Origin: Larix kaempferi
Taxonomy: Eukaryota > Streptophyta > Pinopsida > Pinales > Pinaceae
Length of the DNA stretch: 64,000 nt
Direction of reading: 5' to 3'
Assembly: GCA_027924585.1 (NCBI GenBank)
Contig: BSBM01000964.1
Location: 4,017,001-4,081,000, forward strand
Shown: piece by piece, positions 46,589 to 58,658 of the stretch
Numbering within the stretch: position 1 is the stretch's first letter
Layout: each line of letters starts with the position of its first letter
Made by a program: the position numbers and the translations under genes
Notes under the pieces: generated by a model
Seen by the model: the letters and a program-made list of their open reading frames with translations, nothing else
Databases searched by the model: none
Told to the model about the DNA's origin: nothing

Positions 46589-48112
46589 TCACAACACCTT
46601 CTTCGCATAACAGTCTAAGAAATCTCTATGGCCTTCTAACCAATCCATGCCAATAATGAGGTCATAAGTCCCCAAATTGGTGACATAAGCATCCAACTTA
46701 GTGGTGCACACTCCTAAGTCAACCTCACAACCTCTCACTTTAAGACCTACTGTTTGCCTAGCTTCTGAATCCATTTCAACCAGTTTGAAATCATCGTGCT
46801 CGTAGGATGCCAACCCACATTTATCTAATGCAAATGGTGAAATAAAACTATCAGTTGCTCCCGGATCAAACAAAATTTTAAGTATGACATTGTTTACTTT
46901 ACCAGTGGATTCTACTACGGTAGACTGATGTTCTGCTTGGTGGTTATGAACCGCTGCATGAATCCGATGACTGTTACCTGAACTATCCATGGGTGCCTTT
47001 CCTTCCCTGTGCCTGCTGCTTGACTGACCCTTGGGACAGTCTCGCTGGAAATGAGGACCTCCACATCTCCAACAAGAGAGATTGGGAGGGGATTGCATGT
47101 TGTTCGGAGGAATCCTCTGAGATGAGTTCCTTCCCCTGGGTCCTCTAAAACCCCTTGATCCTCTATAGGAACTTCCTTGTGTACGTCCCTGGCTTTGGTG
47201 GGTTGCGGACGATGCCTGCGAGATTGAGTTAACTGAAGTATTACCCCTCGGTGTGAACCTGTTACCGTAAGGAGGAGGTCTAGATTGTCCTCCCCTGAAG
47301 TAAGGACGTGACGCCTTCCCTGAAACATACTGATTGGTTCCTGTCAACTTACTACCCCCCTTTCCATCTGACATATCCGCTGCAAAACGAGCATACTCAT
47401 CTGCCATGGCAACTGAAGTTGGCTTCCACATCCGCACCGCAACTCTAATCTTGTAGTTAAGTCCATACACAAAACGCTCTACCTGACAATCATCTGCATC
47501 AAGGTAAGGAACATATTTTACCAGTTCCATAAACCGAGATTCATACTCCTCCACCGTCTTGTATCCCTGTACTAAGGCATGGAGTGCACCTGCCTGTTCT
47601 TCCTTGTAATAATTTGGCAAATACTTCTTGTGGAACCTCTCCTCGAACAGTTCCCAAGAAGTTGTAAGAGGAGTAAGGTGCAACTGCTTCTCGAGATCTG
47701 ACCACCAATTCAAAGCATCACCTTTAAGCTGGAAGATGACCATCCTAGCCTTGGAACTAGATGTGTACTCATTCAATGCGAAGCATCTCTTCATGCCTTC
47801 CAGCCATGCTTCGGCATGCTTACCGGTTCGTCCTCCTAAAAACTCTGGAACCTTTATCTTTTGCAACTCCCTCGATATGTCCTGAAGCGGTTCCAGTCTT
47901 GGACCATGTTCCCTTTCAGAGTTCTCTCGACTTACCTGAGTGGTTTCCACCTCGACGGCCCTTTCCGACTGCCTGTTCATCGTGGTCATAATAGCCTCCA
48001 AAGACCTCATTATGATCTGCATTTCAGGCGTTGAGGTTGATCGTGGCGGTGTTGGCGGTGATGACGGTGGTCGACCTTGACCCCATCCTCGACCTCTGCG
48101 TGTTGTTACCAT
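46589..48112 (-). CDS. gag: Gag and aspartic protease (element E)
   Basis: 507 codons beginning MVTTRRGRGWGQGR at an ATG at 48112. Gag domain about residues 85-240 (KVPEFLGGRTGKHAEAWLE, ALNWWSDLEKQ, FEERFHKKYLPNYY). An RGG-rich basic linker follows, then zinc knuckle CWRCGGPHFQRDC at about 347-359. The retropepsin site LFDPGATDSFIS is at about 415 (DPG in place of DSG) and the IIGMDWL motif near 485. A TGA at 46589-46591 ends it. The same frame goes on into RT, so originally it was one Gag-Pol frame. It packages RNA and cleaves the polyprotein. Confidence 0.93.
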   Translation of the reverse strand: MVTTRRGRGWGQGRPPSSPPTPPRSTSTPEMQIIMRSLEAIMTTMNRQSERAVEVETTQVSRENSEREHGPRLEPLQDISRELQKIKVPEFLGGRTGKHAEAWLEGMKRCFALNEYTSSSKARMVIFQLKGDALNWWSDLEKQLHLTPLTTSWELFEERFHKKYLPNYYKEEQAGALHALVQGYKTVEEYESRFMELVKYVPYLDADDCQVERFVYGLNYKIRVAVRMWKPTSVAMADEYARFAADMSDGKGGSKLTGTNQYVSGKASRPYFRGGQSRPPPYGNRFTPRGNTSVNSISQASSATHQSQGRTQGSSYRGSRGFRGPRGRNSSQRIPPNNMQSPPNLSCWRCGGPHFQRDCPKGQSSSRHREGKAPMDSSGNSHRIHAAVHNHQAEHQSTVVESTGKVNNVILKILFDPGATDSFISPFALDKCGLASYEHDDFKLVEMDSEARQTVGLKVRGCEVDLGVCTTKLDAYVTNLGTYDLIIGMDWLEGHRDFLDCYAKKVL

Positions 48113-51100
48113 GATAGTTCCTGAGTTATTGAAATAAAATCATATCCTTAGTTGTTCAATCAAATATATGCGGAACTAAAATGTAGGTATTCATACACTT
48201 ATACTTATGCGTAAGAAATAACTTGCATCATGAGATAACAAATTGTCAGGATTAGCGCAGTAAAATCTATAGTCGTTTTTACTAAACAATTTTTGTCATG
48301 GTGTTCAACTCGTCATGCTAATCTTAACGGTGTCTTGTTTTTGAGATTTTGAGTCTCTCTCATCCCTTCGACTAGGAGTTGAAATCTCGGCAAAATTTTT
48401 AATATTTATATTTTTGTTAACTTTAAATGTTATCCCTTAATCTAAATAACCTAATTTACATTAACCTTATTAACATTAATTGTTAACCCTCAACCAATCA
48501 TAGTTAAGTTTACTACTAAAAATTAAAATTTCTATAAAACATATTTTTAACAACATATGTTATAACAGAAAAGTAAAATAATTTTTTTTTTTTTTTTTAA
48601 ATATATAATCTAACAAAATATGAATAAATTTAAATTTTTATAAAACATATATTCTATCAAAATATATGGAAATAAATTTAAAATTTAATACAACATTATT
48701 ATAACCTCCTATATATAGATTCTACAACCATATATATACTTTTACAAACTATATACAATATATGTAGATAACGATTTACATATTCATAAGCAATTATATA
48801 TATATGTGTTAATTTAGGTTTTTCTTTTATCATAGAGCTCAGTACTCCGAGTTACCACTATTTTATAGCACTCAACACTACGGTCAACCGCAACTACATG
48901 TCCTCCACATGTCAAGTAGCACACCAGTTTGGAGGATTTGGCTTCACATTTGGATTGTTGAGCTGGAGAACCCCCCCCTCCTAATGCTTTCGGTTTAAAC
49001 CTAGCCCTACACCCTCCCTATGTCTGAAGGCTTGAACGCCACGCGGCCTCTTACCGCCATGCAAAGAGCGAGTAGGCATGAAGGACACACGGTCTCTCCA
49101 AGCAACCCACCACCCTGGGAAAGTGGGGGAAACCCTAAATAGGGTCAATCCCCAAGATGCGGCCATTTTCACCCTCTCTCATGGAGTTTTAGCTCTGCAA
49201 CTCCCATCTTCTATGGTAGAAGCACTGGCGAGGTTGTTACAGGTATTTCTTATTTCCTTCGAAGGCCACGATTTTAGTGATAATTAGCAGCCACTGTGGA
49301 GCTCGTTTGCAAGCTTGATGTCTGGACCAACAGTCAAAACGTGGAAGAGATGGCTGATACGTGAATAGGTGATGTCCGGCAGTCTGGTGCGCCATTCGAC
49401 CTAGCAGCTTGCTCGGAGTTGGGTGCATGGGTTGGACCTCCTTTTACATGGCGCGCTCCTGGTGTTTGCGAGCTAGGGCTGGGCGGGACGAACAAAGGTG
49501 TTTGCGACCTAGGGCTGGGCGGGATTGGTCTTGTGCCTGGCATTTGGGCTTGCTCTTGGCGCTTGGAGAATAGGTGATACGTGGGCCCTCCCGGCTTGGG
49601 TCTTGGTCTGTAGTGGCAGACGAACAGAGGAAGGTTTCACTATTGTGTGAGCTTGGCGCTTGAAATTCGATGGTGGGTGTGCGTGGGCTCTAAGGGTGGG
49701 TTCATTCCTCCAATGGATATAACGTTCGAGTCATTGATCGACCTGCAGTTCTGGGCATCCTCCATGGAATCGCAGGTGACAGAATAGACACTCGGGAATT
49801 TGTTGGCAAAGATGGAGACCCCAACACCCGTTCTGATTCTGGTAACATTGGTATGTCGAATCCTCTTTTTTCATACGTCTAATGGATAGATTCAGCGATA
49901 TTTTCCCACATCTAAGACTCTGCGTAGCATAATAAAATCCACCCATAGCAAGCATCTCAAACCCTCCAAATTCTTTAATTTTGTTCAGTTCTCGTTTCAA
50001 TACTGGTAGCCGATTGCAACTTAAAATTTGTGATAATTGTTTTAATCTGATAAAATAATTAATTCATGATATTTGCCCCCTGCACTAAATAAGCTGTATT
50101 TTATTTTCTGATAAATTATTTTCCTTATCCGTGCTAAAATTTTATGACTTGTGCCAGGGGGTTTCTTCTAATTGTTAGATAAATGAATATAAACCGATTC
50201 TTTAGCTCCGCGTAAAAATTGGTTAAGGATTTCATCCATTTTATATTTAGACTTTATTCTGCGTTCTAATACGGTTCTTAAAGTATGGTGTTTTGAGAAA
50301 TTTCTTAGCAGATTCCATAACGTACGTTTCAAGGAATCAATTTATGGTGAAAAGGTTCAGATATCATTCTGTACAAGGTGTCCTAAAGGCATGCATAAAA
50401 AAACTGAGAATTTAAGTCACATGTAACGATTAGTACAAATATTTTGGATAGGCTGTTATGGAATATTGCTTCAATAAAACTATCTTTGGCAAGGTGTTTT
50501 AAAACGAGAAGCATAGTATGGGAATGTTTGGACTGTTTTGCAGCGCCAAATAGTCCTGGAGTCAAGTAATTTATCTTTCTGTGCAAAATATGCTTTAGTC
50601 AAATCGCTTCTTCGTAGTAATCTTAAAAATTGCAGTATGGAGCCCTACTTTATTTTATGTTAACTAAATTGGCTGATTGAAGCGGTCCTTATTCTTAACG
50701 CTGTAATTGCTGAAAAACTGTCTATAGCTGAAAAAAAACAGCAGGATTCCGATCTAGCCTATTTCATCGGCCAGTCCAGAGTGGTCCAGGGACGCTAAGC
50801 TAGCCTAGGTTTTGATACAAATTGTAACATGCCTAGGCTGAGTATGACCAATATGTTGATAGGTCTCATTGAGTAAACCTAATTTACTTAAATTTATTTT
50901 GTTAGTTTAGCTTAAAAAAATGCAGAAAACTTTAATAGTATTTTTTTAAGGCATTCCAAGATAGTCCCAGAAGAGTCAGTTGAAAGAAAAGTTGCAATAA
51001 AACCAGATAAAAGAGTGAAAATTACCTATATATTTACTTCTCTTGTTTGTTGCAGCTTGCAGGCGTAAGCGGAAAATATGTAACTCCCAAGTATATATAT

Positions 51101-51377
51101 ATATATCTGCACAATGTAAATTAGATTAAAATTATGTATCTTTGCACAATTTTAAAATCATTCATTTTGCAAGTTACTTACCTTGTCTTTTGTTATATTG
51201 TGCAGGTAAACTAATGTTACAAATTTTTTTATTTTTTTTTAGGGAAGGAGGTTTGGAAAATCTTAAACATTGATTTCGGATTTCTGCATAGAGTTCTACA
51301 TAGATTTACAGATATTTTGCTTAGTGATGCTTAGTTTCTATTTCCTGTAGGCCATTAGGTTCGAGAGTTCGAACCAA
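48113..51377 (-). other. Long leader of element E
   Basis: 3.3 kb between gag and primer site. Very AT-rich at 48400-48830 with a T run at about 48583, then a GC-richer block at 48860-49860, then AT-rich again. The GC-richer block holds a 36-bp tandem duplication (GGTGTTTGCGA at 49461 and 49497). No ORF with a known domain. Possible exon-like parts on the plus strand are discussed as a finding. Confidence 0.6.
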
Positions 51378-51389
51378 GCTCTAATACCA
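51378..51389 (-). promoter_or_regulatory. Primer binding site of element E (initiator tRNA-Met type)
   Basis: Minus-strand TGGTATTAGAGC, two bases from the 5' LTR. One transition from the canonical TGGTATCAGAGC. Confidence 0.88.
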
Positions 51390-51391
51390 TC

Positions 51392-54133
51392 TATAGTGCT
51401 CTGGTTTTTTACAGCAGAGCACTAAGTAAATTTCTAAGTTAATTTCCTATGTATTAATTCATTCAGGTATGTGTGAGTAAATTTCTGAAGAAAATTCGAT
51501 GCTTTTAAATGATGTTTAGCATACTGTGTTGTCTCCAATAATCATACATTCGTATTTAAAAGAATAACTAACATATCAATATTTTCCTTCAACAATTTGT
51601 GGTTTTTGCATAAGAATATGTTCACAGTAATAAATCAGTAAGAAGGTATATGCAGGGTTCAGAGTACGTTTCCACATAATAATTAAATAAAATAAATAAT
51701 CAAGGAAATTACCTGATGCTGATGCTAGTAGACCATAGGTTATAGTAGGTTGTATATCCTCTTAGTCATCCAAAATGAAGTGTCCACCCTACCGACCAGT
51801 TATTATCTTGCTGGCCCTTGGAAATCAAAGGATTTCCAAACCCCCGAGCTAACAATCTGATAATACCGAGAGCAGTCTTTGCCTAGGTTCTCCAAACTTT
51901 TCTGTTCTCAAACCTCCTTTCTGTTCCACAAAACCTCTCTCTCCACTCCCAGCTATCCCCCTCTATATACAGTTCCTTCCTCGAGAAGACCATGGGCTTA
52001 CTCCACCACCCCAAACTCCCCCTCTCGAGCCCCTCAAACATTTACTTCTCCCACTAGTTCATTCATACACGTTTCTTTATAAAATATATATTTCACACTC
52101 AATGTACCGAATAATTAATTACTCTCATGGTAAATTCATTTGATTTTGATTGACGGTCGTAAGAATTTATTACGGTGAGAATTATTACCCAAAGGTTATC
52201 CATTCGGGACAAGCTACATTAATTACAAGTCTATTCGCCATCCTTGGTATTTAATGTTATTAATGTAATTAATAAAATATAATTTAAATAGTTGACCCCT
52301 GTCAACTTGGACATGATGTGTCTTAATGGTCTACCTCATCCGTCGAGATCACTTATCTTGAGATTTAAATTCCAAGATTCGTATTGAATAATTAAATAAC
52401 CATTTTCCATCACATCACATTCATTCCAAAATTGTTATCCTATTATGTCTAACTTAGAAATGTAAAATAATCACACTCTAATCATTCATTAGTTAATATT
52501 TAAATTTTACCTATTTTGCAATTGTTATGACATGGGTAGTAATATTATTAAAATAAATTTTAAGTAATAATATTAATTAAATCCCCATAAGGTAATAATA
52601 ATAATGGTGAATTTAATAAAGATTTCTTTTACATCATTTGTTTATCACATGAGTACCGTAACATCTACATAGTATTGTCGTTCTTCTAAACAAAGCACCC
52701 TTAAGTGCTTAAACCATCTTACTAATTAATTAGACGGTACCATTACCTTATTTACAACAATTCTCAGACGACAATCTTAACTGAAGACACTTGTCTCCAT
52801 TGTATATCACGATGTTTACCAATGAGTAATACATAGCTTAATTGACTTGTTTTACACATCTTAAATAACTTTATATTCATTATCTGAATTCGGTCTATGC
52901 ATGATTAACCTAATTACTTATGACAACTTATACATGTATTCAATATGTTAAGTGTTTGTATATCGATACTAGTGTACATGTGCAAGGTGTGCATGCGTGG
53001 CCAGCGTATGCACAGATCATAAATGTACTATAGACAAACCCCATCCCACCTATGCATACCTGATAACTAATAGTAGAATTTACCCCCATGTAGAAGAACA
53101 AACATAATATATATAGTACAATTACTTCAACAGTCTCATTTATTTAACAGTTAGTTCTTTACGATTTCGCATCATTATCTTTATCTTTACATTAGTTTAA
53201 TCAATCATGTACAAGGAAGGGTACCTACTACCACTAACTCGGAATCAAGGAATACTAAACCCTCAACAGTACTAACTAACACATCCTCCCATCATAACCT
53301 ACGTCCAGAATCATCCCTATCCTTCCTCTGCTAGTACAAAAGTGGATGTCGGACTCATCGATCTGACCACGTAGAACTTGAGAGCGATGTTGAACAGCGG
53401 ACCTATCCTCCCGTAGCAGGCATCTGACCATCGTCATCACAACAACATGGGGAGCGTGTCTCATCACGGCCCTCCCACGATCTCGGGTCTCATGGAAACA
53501 TAGGGTGGGAAACACATCCATCCCTCTCAACATACTAGGCCTACGCCCTTATCAACTCATACTTTGCTGCTATCGGGATTATCAGTTTGTGTTATCGTAT
53601 CATCATTTTGGCTGCTAAGATTTACTGTATGAACATGTTTTTCCTTTCCAATATATATCAGATCAAGTAAATGGATATCCCATAGCCCTTGTGTCCTGTA
53701 GGTTAGTATTTTGCAAAATACAAATTTATAGAAAACATTTCCCATTGATCGCCAATTGATCCATGTTATCAAAAATCATTTTATTTCATGTAACCTTTTT
53801 AGCTCATCATAGATGCGTATGACATATAACACTTCAATAATTCATATAAGAAGATGGTATCCACGTACCGAATCATATATTTCACATTTCATTAATGAAA
53901 ACATATAAACATATACTGTAATCGTAAAATAAAGAAATCATATGATAATCATGACATCATAACCACATAACATAGTAACATAATAATCATGGTGAAATCA
54001 TAAAACAGAGTAACATCATATAATGAGTTCCAATATAGTTTACTCATTCGAGCTGAGTTCAACAGAATATATAAGAAATAAAGTATGGTTTGTCTAACTA
54101 ATAAATATGCCTAATCAAAATATGGGCGTTACA
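51392..54133 (-). repeat. 5' LTR of element E
   Basis: Copy of 40826-43573. Its inner edge begins TATAGTG where the other LTR has TGTAGTG, so TG has become TA. It ends GGGCGTTACA and is followed by AAGAC. Confidence 0.94.
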
Positions 54134-54138
54134 AAGAC

Positions 54139-56349
54139 TATTGACTAGATCGCCAATCTTTACAATAGTATCGACTGGTTCTGTTTGTATTTCAAACTCA
54201 TCTATATTATCTACAACCGCAGTGATCGTGGTCTCCAATCTCATTCGACGATCTCTTTCATCTTGCAATTGCATAGTACTCTGTGAGCTCTCTTCCTCGA
54301 GTTGCCTTTGTAACTCTGCCTGTCCTTTCAACGCTTCTATGGTTCTGTAATGCATTTCCTCACCAAGTTGCGTCTGTAAGTAATGGAGTCCTGGCAATGG
54401 TATGCTTGCAAGATCAAGCTCCACGCGCTCTACATTCTTTGTATCTAGCATTGATTGATCTTGTAATGGAAACCTGATAGATAGTGGCTGCAAATGGACA
54501 ATACAGGACATCGCAGGAACCGTTATTTGCTACTACAGAGTTCTCGCAGACCCTTTTTCAGCTATTGACTCGTGGTGCAAGGGTAATCTTCTGCTAACTT
54601 GATTAATTTTTTGCGATAACCCTTGCAGTGTAGTGAGGTTCTGGTTTAAGCTATCTTGAATTTATTTTTCCTTCTTCTCCTTGTCTGTCGAAAGTTGCTC
54701 CATTTGTTCAGTTACCCTCGATGCAATCATTAAACAATCATCTTCGCAAAGCACTATGTCTAATTGGTCTTTGTTTGCTTTCTGCTTCTTCCTTTTTTCC
54801 TTGTGCCCCGAAGGACTTCCAACATCGTTCCTTTTGCTTGACTCTTTATCTTCTACTATGGGACATGGGATAGGGTTATCCTCAGCAAAATCAATTTCGA
54901 TATCCATGACCTGAACTCGGAATTCAGCTGGCCATTCCTTCATGATATTCTCAATATCTTCCTCGTACATATGGTAATTTCCTGGGTACCAATTAGCATT
55001 CTTTTTCTATGCTTTGGGTGAAATGGAGATGCATTTCATTGCAGCATAAAAATTTATAATGCGGATATATTTGCTTGTTACTTGCTTTGGTATGCGAGGT
55101 GTGAGCAGGATGGCCTCACGCATCTAGTTGTAATATGTGTAAAAGACCAGCGTTGTCTCATGCTGTCTTTCTAAATTCAGGTTTGCCCATAGATTCTGAA
55201 ATCGAGCACCTCTGAAATCCGAAGTGTTTGTGACCACTCCGACATATTGATTCGGTTCCCTCCACCCCAGGAAACCGATCAATACAATGAGCCATGTGAA
55301 GTGGAAGTTCCCACCATTGATTTGCGTATCATTCAGTTCTTCAAGGAACTCATTTAATAGATATTGGCACCAATTGAATTCTCGTCCTTCGGCAGCTGCA
55401 GGACCTAGTAGTACTGCGCCTGCATTTACTTCTAATGGTTTGCACTTTCTTAAGATTTTTCCCACTAAAAGATGCGTGACAAACCTTATTCCCTCATACT
55501 TTATGTCATCCGTCTGGAAGCCTCACTTCCCTTTGATTATAGATTGTGTTTGCTTCATCAATGCTGCTACCTCTTTATCCTTTGTCTTTCCCAGGAAGAA
55601 CTTCATTAGGTCTTATCCCCTTTTGCTTAATCCAATTATATGGTGGATTAAGTCAATTGAAAGGTCTATATTCTGCTCTAGCCATAAATATCCCTGGTGG
55701 ATGTGAGCCATAAGAGTTCGCACCACCGCATTGAGCTCTGGCGATCTGTTGAAATGTAGGAGTCTCGGTAGGTTGAGCAACTCCGACTTGGCTACTCTGG
55801 ACAACCAACTCTCGACGACCAAGGTGAGGTCACCCTTTGCATTCTTCTTCTAGCACATGTATTTGTCGGGCTGGAACTATGGGAACTTTAGTTAAGTTGG
55901 CTTCTCCTTCTGCATCGCTAGCATATCATAGTCCTCCCATTTGCATTATGGAATCTTTCCTAACATATTTTTTTCCACCTCAACATGCTTCGATATTGGT
56001 GAGAGTGGTATCTCATACTTTGGACTCTTCAACAGTCTAATGGTCGGTGCATCCACCGCATGCGGCGAGATGTAGTCTAGATTCATAGTTAATTGTATCT
56101 CTTTATCGGCAAGGGCATTTTTGGCCCTACTAAACTTGTCTGTGGTAGTTTTGATCTCGGCACTACTAGATTTTTCCCTTTGCCTTGAATTGAGGGGCCG
56201 TGTCTTGGTGATCTCCTTGGATTTTGTTCTAATTCTTTAATGATTTTCTTGTTTGGGGTTCTCATTAATTCGTCAATTCCTCCGTGTTGGAACAAACTCA
56301 CAGTCTCTTCAACCATGAACTCTTCTTCAAATGAAAATATGTTAGACAT
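54139..56349 (-). pseudogene. Extra sense ORF of element D downstream of integrase, main part
   Basis: Begins at an ATG at 56349 (MSNIFSFEEEF) and shifts frame near 56000. From 55822 to 54139 one frame is kept with stops. The middle part has conserved-looking segments: LLNLPRLLHFNRSPELNAVV, a GYLWLEQNIDLSIDLIHHI stretch, LLVGKILRKCKPLEV and FHFTWLIVLIGFLGWREP. The end is basic (HKEKRKKQK), then coiled-coil (ALKGQAELQRQLEEE), and continues at 40820 after element E. It is not Gag, Pro, RT, RH or INT. The short DLS-DLI--I-GLS--G pattern recalls plant mobile domains, as inference only. Extra ORFs at this position are known in some plant gypsy lineages. Confidence 0.65.
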
Positions 56350-56926
56350 GCAAACACTTTCAACGATTGTAGACAGCTTACAAAAACTATCTCAGACAGA
56401 AGTATTTGCAAAAAATTTCAAGTGTTTGATATGCCCATGAGATGATATGTTATTTATAGGCGCGACAGACCCTCCTCCGCACCCTTGAATGGCTAGATAT
56501 GCATTTAGTGGTGGTATCCATTGGCCAAATCTAGTTTCTTTTGCTATCTTGTATTTCAAAATTGTGCTCAGAATGGCTATATGTGCTTTAAATGCCCGAG
56601 CAGTTGGTAGGAAGCTACTATATAATGACTATATTCCCGACAGACACTGTAACGCCTTTTTTCTGGATTTTTGTGTCAAACTAAATGGTAGGAAATCTTT
56701 GGTTCTATGCAGTGACATCACGACATATAATTTATTTTCTTTCCAGTTGCTTCTTTTTGAATGTCGCAACAACGTATTGTTTCTTTTCTTTTCTTTTTCC
56801 AACGCGGTGCGCAGTGTACATCTATCTCTATAAGTTTATGTACAGACTTTTTCACAGTTCCTAGTGCCCAATTCCCACTATATTTGGCACCTAGAAACTT
56901 TTCCTTCTTTACGGTCATACCGGATG
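56350..56926 (-). other. Spacer between integrase and extra ORF of D
   Basis: No domain-bearing frame on either strand. It includes a purine-rich minus-strand stretch near 56780-56800. It could carry an internal promoter or intron for the extra ORF, which is not shown. Confidence 0.45.
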
Positions 56927-57970
56927 CTATGAAGTAGAACTATCACGGTAAAGCTTTTGTCTGCTTCCATTTATCATATTGGGTAGTGTATCACCAGTTA
57001 AAGTAGCTAAATGGACTGCACCACTGTTAGTAAGATCTATTACAGTATATGGTCTAAGCCAATGCATTTTAAATTTTCCAAGAAACTTCATGAATTTAAT
57101 ATCATACAGTAGGAATAGATCACCTACCTGAAAAGAATTATTCTTGATGTGGCGATCATGCCATGCTTTTTCTTGTTCTTTCTGCACTTACTGGTGGAAT
57201 CCCACGATGAATCACTCTTCTTCCAACCCAACCAAGTGTGACAGCCTTTCTTCTAGTGCTACTTGATCTTCCATCCCTGTAAATGCAACTATTATCAAGC
57301 TAGGTATAATGTAATCCATTGGAATTTTTGCTTCTTGTCCGTAAGCCAATCTGAAAGGTGTATGTCCAGTTAATTTCTTGCATGCCGTTCTGTATGCCCA
57401 TAATACAGATGGAATGCACAGGTCCTAGTCATCGTGGTTTACGTTGCATACATTGGTTATCTCATTCTCAAGTACTTTATTAAATGCTTCAATAGTGCCA
57501 TTCACTTGTGGGTGATAAGGCATACTACGTTGATGATGGATGTAGAACTCTTTAGTTAAAGCTTCAATAGTTCTATTTAGAAAATGGGTGCCTTGATCAC
57601 TCATCAAAAATTTTGGGCATCCAAATCGTGTAAGGATGTTCTAAAAAATAAACTGTGCGGTTGTAGCTACGCTACAATCTTTGAATGGTTTTGCTTCTTC
57701 CCATATGGTGAGGTAATCAGTTACTGTAATAATGTACCTCACACCAATTCTTTTTCCTGGTGGGTTAATAGGTCCAACGAAATCAATTTCCCATTTCTCA
57801 AATTCCAGCAAGGTCAACTGAGGGTTCAACAACATTTCGTCTCTTCTTGAAGGTTTCCCTATCCTCTGACAGACATCACAGTTCTGGCAATGTTCTATGG
57901 AGTCCTTATGAATCGTAGGCCACCATAGCCCTTCCTGCATAATGACCTCCTGTGATTCCTGAATGTGCAT
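56927..57970 (-). pseudogene. Integrase of element D
   Basis: Fragments 57970-57641, 57607-57425 and 57187-56927 share one frame. Zinc-binding part: HSGITGGHYAG upstream in another frame, then CQNCDVCQRIG. Core: WEIDFVGPINPPG (D), SDQGTHFLN (D) and [17 protein letters not shown] (E). C-terminal: HDRHIKNNSFQVGDLFLLYD and FKMHWLRPYTV. No chromodomain. It integrates cDNA. Stops and a frame change at the start make it inactive. Confidence 0.88.
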
Positions 57971-58658
57971 CGGCTAATATAAATGGCTTCTCATGTTCTA
58001 ATACACATCTCCACAGCACTTCATCAGGTCCTAACTTGTAGAGCTGTGCTGCGATAATGGTGAAGTCCGTGGCTCGCACGATTAGTTGCTTCTTTTGCTG
58101 CGTAGTGAATTCAGTAGGTGCAAACCCGGTAGTTAGATGATAAATGATATCCTGATAGTAATCATTGGCAACCTGTATAGAAAACAATTGTGCATCGGGT
58201 AGATTGTCTTCTAGATTTGTTGGTTCTTCTCCTGACTCGATCCTTGATAGATGATCAAGGCCTAAATTTAATCTACCTGGTTTAACTATTCTTTCAAAAT
58301 CGTACTCTTGGAAGAGTAAGAGCCATCTGCAAATTCGCCCCCCTAAAACTGGCTTATTGACTAGGTATTTTAATGCAGAATGGTCAGTAAACATTTAGAA
58401 GTGCGCACCAAGCAAATAGTGTCTGAATTTATGTAGTGCATATACCATTGAAAGTCCTTCCCTTTCAGTGGTGGTATAGTTTTTCTCAGCAGATGACAGC
58501 TTTCTAATCGAAAATGCAACGGGATGATCAATTCCTCCTTCTCCTAGCTGCGCAAGAATGATACCCAATGCTATACATGAAGCATCAACATATAGGTGAA
58601 ATGGATTTTCCCAGTCTGGAAAAACTAGGATCGGCGCAGTGACCATTTTCTCTTTCAA
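57971..58658 (-). pseudogene. RNase H and connector of element D
   Basis: Read in a frame different from RT and integrase, so two balancing frame changes flank it. FHLYVDASCIALG (D), ERE-LSMVYALHKFRHYLLG and FTDHSALKYLVNKP (D) are the gypsy RNase H motifs. A TAA at 58395 lies between the last two. The connector DHLSRIESGEEP follows. Confidence 0.85.

Larger units (their letters stand above)
40826..54133 (-). mobile_element. Element E: Tekay/Del-like chromovirus, nearly intact
   Basis: 13.3 kb on the minus strand, with perfect AAGAC duplications (40821-40825 and 54134-54138). LTRs of 2748 and 2742 bp read TGTAACGCCC at their minus-strand start. Adjacent to the 5' LTR is an initiator-Met-type primer site. 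One frame carries Gag, zinc knuckle, protease, RT, RNase H, integrase and a chromodomain, interrupted by only a few stops. The LTRs differ by a few percent by eye, including a 12-base-scale difference near 42820/53390. The 3.3 kb leader is long. Chromodomain elements of this clade target heterochromatin. Confidence 0.95.

Noticed and set aside
51371-51391. tRNA-like stretch at the E leader
   Set aside because: Only the 3'-end complement of initiator tRNA-Met is present; it is a primer binding site, not a tRNA gene.
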